Shown: positions 1-3,956 of the stretch, in pieces
How the letters are laid out: every line of letters begins with the position of its first letter
Numbering within the stretch: the first letter of the stretch is position 1
From: Candidatus Electrothrix marina
Lineage (GTDB): Bacteria > Desulfobacterota > Desulfobulbia > Desulfobulbales > Desulfobulbaceae
NCBI GenBank assembly: GCA_004028495.1
Contig: MTKS01000107.1
Location: 1 to 6,072, forward strand
Length of the DNA: 6,072 nucleotides
Direction of reading: 5' to 3'
Translations under genes and position numbers: made by a program
Notes under the pieces: model-generated
Databases searched by the model: none
Told to the model about the DNA's origin: nothing
What the model saw: the letters and a program-made list of their open reading frames with translations, nothing else

Positions 1-1373
1 TTTTTTGTTCCGTACATCAGCCCGTTCAGTTGATTGTGAACAAAAAAAATTCTATGTTTTCCCGAATTATAATCGCCATAAGACCAGACCACATAATTAC
101 CGTTTTGAGAGAGGGCTGTATCTAAATGTCCTGAAACTTTGCTTATGCATCCGATCTCCTTACCGTCTCTCACTCTAAAAATAAATATCCCTTCATAATA
201 AACAGTAGAACGACCAAACTGACGTGTCTCCGGTGAATATTTATCCGTTGATATTATATAGTTTCCCTTAGGTCCCCACGAAAAATCATTATCGTTTATT
301 CCGATCCCATAGTCCTTTTCCTGTCCGGTTGCTATATCAAAGATAAAAAAGTTCTTATCAAAAAAGAATTCTTTATCAGGATGATGAGGATTCGGAATCC
401 ATTCAGCCTCCTTTCCATAGGCAAGTTTTGATCCATCCGGTGACCACCTAAATCTGTTTAATGCAGGTAATCTATGCACTATTGTCAGCTCTTCCAAATC
501 TACTAATGCCCATGAACTCTCTAAGGGATAGACATTATCAGGATCAGGCAACCTGAGAAGAGCATGTTTACCATCAGGAGAAATACTATATCCCTGTATC
601 GTCAACTTCTTGAAAATTCGTTTTGGAGAAAGAGGTTTTTCGTCATTCAGATCTCCCAAGTATAACTCATTATACGGCTTTCCAGCATCAGCTACTATTC
701 TACGAGTAAATAAGAAGGTTCCATTACTTGCCAAAGCAAAATTATCAGCTATGACGCCAGTGGATATTTTCTTTATTTCACTCTCTGAATAATCTTTTAT
801 GACTATTGATTCTTTATGATTCGCATATTCAATATAGACGAGCTTTTGATTATCATACCAATTATAGGAATTCATACGACCTTCTCTCTCAAAAAAATCT
901 ATTAACTCTGCTCCTTCAGAGGAAAAACGAACAACTACAATATAATCGCTATAATCAATATCAACTTCAAAAGCATACAAGTCACCATCTGGTGACCAGT
1001 CATCGCCTGCAGAAACAGTTCTGATTTCTTTCGTACCTTCTAATTGGGGAAGGGGAAGAGGTCTTTTTTCCTGTTTTTCGGTACTGCTATAGAATAACGT
1101 TCTATCTCCTTGCCACGGTTCTATATATTTATAAACAAACCACTTTTCATTTGGAGATATGGAAGGATCGTGAAGATTATTGGCAGGATAAAGAAAAGAG
1201 TGATAATCTTCATAGACTGCGTGGGGTGATGATAAAGAGGGAATGGGTGCTCCCGTGCGAACACATCCAAAACCAGCTAATATTAAAGTGAAAAATATTA
1301 ATTTCAAAATAATCCGAATATTATTCAGGAACGATGTGACTGTTCTATTCATATTAATTTTAAAAAAATTCAC
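1..1373 (-). CDS. TolB-like beta-propeller (WD40-like/PD40) exported probable lipoprotein, 3' end outside window
   Basis: The frame is open from a GTG at 1373 to the left edge: 457 codons with no stop, so the C-terminus is missing. The GTG is chosen because AAGGAGA (1378-1384) sits just upstream. The in-frame ATG at 1352 has only A/T-rich sequence before it. The N-terminus has Lys/Arg residues, a hydrophobic run (about residues 21-35, IILKLIFFTLILAGF) and Cys37. It looks like a signal peptide, and LAGFGC is an imperfect lipobox, so lipid attachment is likely but not certain. Blade motifs recur: SPN (73-75), WSPDG (126-130), SPDG (265-268), WSPDG (310-314), WGPKG (366-370), SQNG (422-425). These are typical of TolB-type propellers, which bind proteins or ligands in the periplasm. 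No catalytic domain is visible; a C-terminal domain could lie beyond the edge. The gene is AT-rich: 17 G/C in 60 bases at 781-840, against 37 in 60 inside lon (5161-5220). This suggests recent acquisition. Specific function unknown. Confidence 0.85.
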   Translation of the reverse strand, partial: MNFFKINMNRTVTSFLNNIRIILKLIFFTLILAGFGCVRTGAPIPSLSSPHAVYEDYHSFLYPANNLHDPSISPNEKWFVYKYIEPWQGDRTLFYSSTEKQEKRPLPLPQLEGTKEIRTVSAGDDWSPDGDLYAFEVDIDYSDYIVVVRFSSEGAELIDFFEREGRMNSYNWYDNQKLVYIEYANHKESIVIKDYSESEIKKISTGVIADNFALASNGTFLFTRRIVADAGKPYNELYLGDLNDEKPLSPKRIFKKLTIQGYSISPDGKHALLRLPDPDNVYPLESSWALVDLEELTIVHRLPALNRFRWSPDGSKLAYGKEAEWIPNPHHPDKEFFFDKNFFIFDIATGQEKDYGIGINDNDFSWGPKGNYIISTDKYSPETRQFGRSTVYYEGIFIFRVRDGKEIGCISKVSGHLDTALSQNGNYVVWSYGDYNSGKHRIFFVHNQLNGLMYGTK

Positions 1374-1377
1374 ATGT

Positions 1378-1384
1378 TCTCCTT
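1378..1384 (-). promoter_or_regulatory. Shine-Dalgarno site that fixes the GTG start
   Basis: On the minus strand AAGGAGA is followed by ACAT and then GTG (1373-1371), a normal spacing. The ATG at 1352 lies more than 25 bases from this site and has no purine-rich site of its own. The ATG overlapping this GTG (1375-1373) is followed directly by TGA and cannot start the gene. Confidence 0.7.
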
Positions 1385-1468
1385 GTCTCTATTCATCATA
1401 ATGCACAAGCGCATTCTCCTCGACTAATCACTTCTATTTATTCCCAAGTCAAATTATCAGATTAGCTT

Positions 1469-1483
1469 ATCTAAAACTTAGAT
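1469..1483. repeat. Perfect inverted repeat, 6-base arms, 3-base centre
   Basis: ATCTAA-AAC-TTAGAT. Its centre (1476) lies exactly 42 bases from the centre of the similar repeat at 1511-1525, and a weaker one (TCCA-ATCAC-TGGA) is centred midway at 1497. It may simply reflect repeated Ile-Gln-x-Leu-Asp codons of the coiled-coil remnant. An operator for the lipoprotein gene is the other reading. Confidence 0.5.
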
Positions 1484-1510
1484 GAGGTTATCCAATCACT
1501 GGACCTTTTA

Positions 1511-1525
1511 ATCCAACAATTGGAT
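1511..1525. repeat. Perfect inverted repeat, 6-base arms, 3-base centre
   Basis: ATCCAA-CAA-TTGGAT, the second member of the pair with 1469-1483 and of the same form (ATCYAA-NNN-TTRGAT). On the plus strand it encodes Ile-Gln-Gln-Leu-Asp in the heptad remnant. It lies about 140 bases upstream of the lipoprotein gene start. Confidence 0.5.
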
Positions 1526-1644
1526 ATTTTCATTAAACAATTCGATAAACTGCAAAGCACTTTTCTTCCTCTTATCGAGAAATACAACGAAAAATCAGCA
1601 TGCAAGAGCATATCATCCACAACCCCGACAACCCGCCGCCTCAC

Positions 1645-2502
1645 CTAACTCCCATCAAACTTCTTCCGAAAATAATCATAGGCCGCATTAATTTCCTTCA
1701 TCTTCTCCTCAGCAACCCCCTTGAACTCATCGCCAAGATGAGCGACCTTATCCGGGTGATACTGCATGGAGAGTTTACGATAGGCCTTTTTAATCTCAGG
1801 AAATTCCGTTCCAGAAGTCACCCCGAGCACGGTGCAATACTGCTGCTCGGAAGGGGCACCGCCCCCGCCAGCCCCACCCTGGTACTGATGGCCATAGCGG
1901 TATTTATTTTCAATGGTCTGTCGCTCATACTCACGGATACCGAGAAACTGACCAATCTTGCGTGCAAGATTAAGCTCTCCTTCATTGACCGGTTTCTTTG
2001 CAAAAACCAACTGATAAATAAGCTCCAGCAGAATCAGGCGGGGTTCATAGGCAAAACTGTTGCGAAATTCCGTGAGCAGCGCGTCCAGATCCTGCTCAGT
2101 ATCACGAGCCTCCTTGATCAGCTGTTTGACCCAGTACATCTGCTCCTGATTATAATGGAGCGAGTGCTGGAAGAAGTTAAGCATGGTCTGCAATTCAGAC
2201 TTGGTGAAACGACCGTCTACCTTGGCGACACAGACCAGGATATTGACCAGGAGAAAAACAAAGCGATTATGGCTTTCGGTCTGGGATTGTGCATAGGCTG
2301 CGGCTCGGTTCTGGATATATTTGGTAAAACCGAAAAAAGCCGCAACAAGAGCGACTATCCCGAACAGACCGGAGTAGATAAGAAAGGAGAAGAAACTCCC
2401 CACAGCCTGCCAGCCGCCGGTGGCCAGCAGGAGGAGAATCACGATGAGAAGACAACCGCCGCAGCCCGGCTGGTTGCTGTTATAGCTGTACTGGCGTTGC
2501 AT
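1645..2502 (-). CDS. djlA: DjlA-type membrane-anchored co-chaperone (TerB domain plus C-terminal J domain)
   Basis: 285 residues. The C-terminal J domain (about 220-282) has the YHPDK motif with His-Pro-Asp at 249-251, the tripeptide that stimulates DnaK ATPase. It also has YCTVLGV at its start and KKAYRKLS before HPD. Residues about 78-200 are a helical region of TerB type (LLVNILVCVAKVDGRFTKSE is characteristic). A Gly/Gln-rich linker (about 202-218) joins the two. This order matches DjlA, an inner-membrane DnaK partner whose J domain faces the cytoplasm. Unlike the single N-terminal anchor of E. coli DjlA, two hydrophobic stretches are seen (about 18-29 and 37-60), preceded by a Cys pair in PGCGGC. 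The ATG is the only start candidate, since an in-frame TGA lies upstream with no other start codon between. It has no Shine-Dalgarno: the leader is pyrimidine-rich (TTTTTCCCCTCCTTCCCC). It is separated from ftsY by a probable terminator, so it may use its own promoter, which I could not identify. Confidence 0.85.
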   Translation of the reverse strand: MQRQYSYNSNQPGCGGCLLIVILLLLATGGWQAVGSFFSFLIYSGLFGIVALVAAFFGFTKYIQNRAAAYAQSQTESHNRFVFLLVNILVCVAKVDGRFTKSELQTMLNFFQHSLHYNQEQMYWVKQLIKEARDTEQDLDALLTEFRNSFAYEPRLILLELIYQLVFAKKPVNEGELNLARKIGQFLGIREYERQTIENKYRYGHQYQGGAGGGGAPSEQQYCTVLGVTSGTEFPEIKKAYRKLSMQYHPDKVAHLGDEFKGVAEEKMKEINAAYDYFRKKFDGS

Positions 2503-2542
2503 GGGGAAGGAGGGGAAAAAGGTTGCAGGGATCGGGAGAGGA

Positions 2543-2559
2543 GATCAGGGGGCCTGATC
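2543..2559. repeat. Perfect inverted repeat upstream of the djlA-type gene
   Basis: GATCAGG-GGG-CCTGATC: 7-base arms and a 3-base centre, 41 bases before the ATG. No T run follows on either strand, so it is not a standard terminator. A regulator binding site or a leader hairpin is possible. Palindromes of this size also occur by chance. Confidence 0.4.
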
Positions 2560-2609
2560 AGTGGACTAAAGGATTCAACAAGAAATTATCCCCCTTAATG
2601 CCGGGCACC

Positions 2610-2688
2610 GCAGGGGCGAACCTCTGTATTCGCCTTGAACGTGTCCTGTACGGTATATAAACGGGCAGGCACAGGGGCCCACCCCTAC
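2610..2688. repeat. Facing pair of GGGGCG-type hairpins (REP/MITE-like intergenic repeat)
   Basis: Left unit, plus strand: GCAGGGGCGAACCTCTGT (2610-2627). It forms the hairpin GGCGAA (2615-2620), 8-base loop, TTCGCC (2629-2634). Right unit, read on the minus strand from 2688 to 2671: GTAGGGGTGGGCCCCTGT. It matches the left unit at 13 of 18 positions, and all five differences are transitions. Its hairpin pairs 2678-2684 with 2663-2669. In minus-strand RNA the two odd pairs become G-U, so it folds best in the ftsY transcript. The units face each other across 2635-2662, giving imperfect terminal inverted repeats. No coding capacity. This resembles short repeats dispersed between genes. Copy number elsewhere is unknown. 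Confidence 0.6.
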
Positions 2689-2697
2689 CTGCAGCTG

Positions 2698-2740
2698 AAA
2701 AAAAGGGGATCTTATTTTTTGAAGAATTCCTAACTCCCCT
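2698..2740 (-). terminator. Probable Rho-independent terminator overlapping the ftsY stop
   Basis: On the minus strand AGGGGA (2740-2735, inside the last ftsY codons) pairs perfectly with TCCCCT (2709-2704), followed directly by a run of seven T (2704-2698). TCTT and AAGA inside the loop can extend the stem, with a bulge. The loop is long (25 bases), so the call is moderate. Confidence 0.45.
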
Positions 2741-3956
2741 CCTCTACGCTGAACAGGGCATCAACAAACTCTTCAGGATCAAAATCCCGCAGGTCTTCGA
2801 CCTGCTCGCCGATGCCGATAAAACGAACCGGAATTTTTAATTCATGGCAGATATTGGCGACAATACCGCCCTTGGCTGTGCCGTCCAGTTTGGTCAGGGT
2901 CAGGCCGGTAATGCCCACGGCCTCATTAAACATCCTGGCCTGGGAAATGGCATTCTGGCCCGTGGTGGCATCAACCACCAACATCACCTCATGGGGAGCG
3001 GTTGACAAATTCTTCCCCACCACCCGCCTGATTTTTTTCAGTTCTTCCATCAGATTAACAGAGGTGTGCAAGCGACCGGCAGTGTCGATAATGACCACAT
3101 CATAATCCTTGGCCACGCCCTTGGCCACCCCGTCAAAAACCACAGAGGAGGGATCTGATTTGGGCGGTCCGGCAACCACCTCCACGCCTGTCCTGTCGCC
3201 CCAGATCTTGAGCTGATCAATGGCCGCAGCCCGGAAGGTATCACCGGCCACGAGAAGCACGGATTGCCCGGAGCCGACAAACTTGGCGGCGATCTTGCCG
3301 ATGGAGGTGGTCTTGCCCACTCCGTTCACGCCCACCACCATGATAACAAAGGGGCCCGATTCCGGCAGAACCAGTTCCGCCGGTTGGTCGGATTCCCGGA
3401 GAAAGGAAAGAACCTTGTCGCGCAGTACCTTTTTCAGGGCCTGGGGATCACTGAGCTGCTCGCGTTTCACGCTGCTTTTGGCCGCATCCAGCAATGCCAT
3501 AGCCGTATTCACCCCGAGATCAGCCGTGATCAGGATTTCCTCCAACTCGTCAAACAGTTCCTGATCAATCTTTTTCCTGCCGAGCAAGAGATTGTCCAGG
3601 CGATGAACAAAATGGTTCCGGCTTTTCCCCAGCCGCTCCTGCAAGCGCTTAAACATGGAGGGACGCTGCGGTTTTTCCTGTTCTTTTTCCTGATCTTTCC
3701 CCTGTCCGTCAGCGTCGCCCTGCTCCGCAGCTTCCGCCGTCGGAGCAGGTTCAGCAGCCGGAACAGCAGCCGGAACAGCCGGAGTAACCTTGTCCGGCTT
3801 TTTCTCCGCTGTTACAGGAGACGAGGAAGTAGAAGGATCAAGCTCCTCAGTACCATCAACTTGAGCATCAATCTGAACATCAACCTGAGCAGCGGTCTTC
3901 TCGACCGCTGCCTCTTCCTTCCTTCCTGAGAGTTTCTTCTTAAACCAACCAAGCAT
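2730..3956 (-). CDS. ftsY: FtsY, signal recognition particle receptor GTPase
   Basis: 408 residues. FtsY binds the SRP protein Ffh in a GTP-dependent heterodimer and delivers translating ribosomes to the Sec translocon at the cytoplasmic membrane. The short N-terminus MLGWFKKKL is an amphipathic, membrane-contacting start. An acidic, Ala/Pro/Glu/Gln-rich spacer (about 12-98) corresponds to the variable A region. The helical N domain is about 100-190 (with LFDELEEILITADLGV). The G domain is complete: P loop GVNGVGKT (209-216), DTFRAAA (239-245), DTAGR (291-295), TKLDG (355-359) and GIGE (381-384). DTFRAAA and the length fit FtsY rather than Ffh, since there is no Met-rich M domain. The ATG shares its A with the lon stop (TAATG) and has only weak purine-rich sequence in front, so translation is probably coupled to lon. 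A probable terminator overlaps the stop. Confidence 0.97.
   Translation of the reverse strand: MLGWFKKKLSGRKEEAAVEKTAAQVDVQIDAQVDGTEELDPSTSSSPVTAEKKPDKVTPAVPAAVPAAEPAPTAEAAEQGDADGQGKDQEKEQEKPQRPSMFKRLQERLGKSRNHFVHRLDNLLLGRKKIDQELFDELEEILITADLGVNTAMALLDAAKSSVKREQLSDPQALKKVLRDKVLSFLRESDQPAELVLPESGPFVIMVVGVNGVGKTTSIGKIAAKFVGSGQSVLLVAGDTFRAAAIDQLKIWGDRTGVEVVAGPPKSDPSSVVFDGVAKGVAKDYDVVIIDTAGRLHTSVNLMEELKKIRRVVGKNLSTAPHEVMLVVDATTGQNAISQARMFNEAVGITGLTLTKLDGTAKGGIVANICHELKIPVRFIGIGEQVEDLRDFDPEEFVDALFSVEEGS
3752..3783 (-). repeat. Tandem 12-base repeat in the ftsY spacer (Ala/Pro part)
   Basis: On the plus strand CAGCAGCCGGAA occurs twice in a row (3752-3763 and 3764-3775), followed by a partial copy (3776-3783). 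It encodes the Pro-Ala-Ala/Val stretch of the FtsY N-terminal spacer and stays in frame. Such repeats change length by slippage without harming the domains. Confidence 0.7.
3855..3890 (-). repeat. Three tandem 12-base units in the ftsY spacer (AQVD/VQID/AQVD)
   Basis: The plus-strand units ATCAACTTGAGC, ATCAATCTGAAC and ATCAACCTGAGC are adjacent and encode AQVD-VQID-AQVD at residues 23-34. The unit is a multiple of three, so the frame holds. It belongs to the acidic, poorly conserved A region. Confidence 0.7.

Larger units (their letters stand above)
1374..1644. other. Intergenic region between djlA-type gene and lipoprotein gene
   Basis: These 271 bases contain the ribosome binding site of the lipoprotein gene, a coiled-coil gene remnant on the plus strand, and two perfect 15-base inverted repeats, each listed separately. 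On the minus strand a TTGACT hexamer (1447-1452) could be a -35 element, but 16-18 bases further on only poor -10 matches occur (such as GATTAG), so I do not call a promoter. I see no convincing hairpin plus T run after the djlA-type stop. Confidence 0.6.
1436..1648 (+). pseudogene. Decayed 3' end of a coiled-coil protein gene
   Basis: One plus-strand frame is open from 1475 to a TAA at 1646-1648 and reads as consecutive heptads from 1478: LDEVIQS, LDLLIQQ, LDIFIKQ, FDKLQST, FLPLIEK, then a polar tail. The pattern continues upstream through two stops. The unit at 1457-1477 reads S-D-stop-L-I-stop-N, where TAG and TAA are one base from TTG (Leu) and CAA (Gln). The unit before it (1436-1456) reads IYSQVKL. 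Leu and Asp codons vary synonymously between units (TTA/CTG/TTG, GAT/GAC), as expected of a former coding sequence. No usable start remains, and farther upstream the signal fades into the start of the lipoprotein gene. The stop overlaps the djlA-type stop (shared bases 1646-1647), a common arrangement for convergent genes. Family unknown. It could also be a regulatory array or chance. Confidence 0.4.

Noticed and set aside
610..1024. Two short plus-strand ORFs (610-792, 806-1024)
   Set aside because: They are antisense to the continuous lipoprotein frame with propeller motifs; low-complexity products and no ribosome binding site noted.
1424..1452. Promoter with TTGACT as -35 for the lipoprotein gene
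   Set aside because: At 16-18 bases spacing the best -10 candidates match at only three of six positions.
1491..1503. TCCA-ATCAC-TGGA as a separate hairpin
   Set aside because: Only four pairs; it matters only through its position midway between the two stronger repeats.
1600..2598. 332-codon plus-strand ORF
   Set aside because: It lies antisense to almost all of the djlA-type gene, whose TerB and J-domain motifs are clear. The plus-strand product has no recognisable domain and looks like a shadow of codon bias.
3264..3929. 221-codon plus-strand ORF
   Set aside because: Antisense to ftsY. Its Arg/Ser/Asn-rich end mirrors the ftsY spacer repeats.
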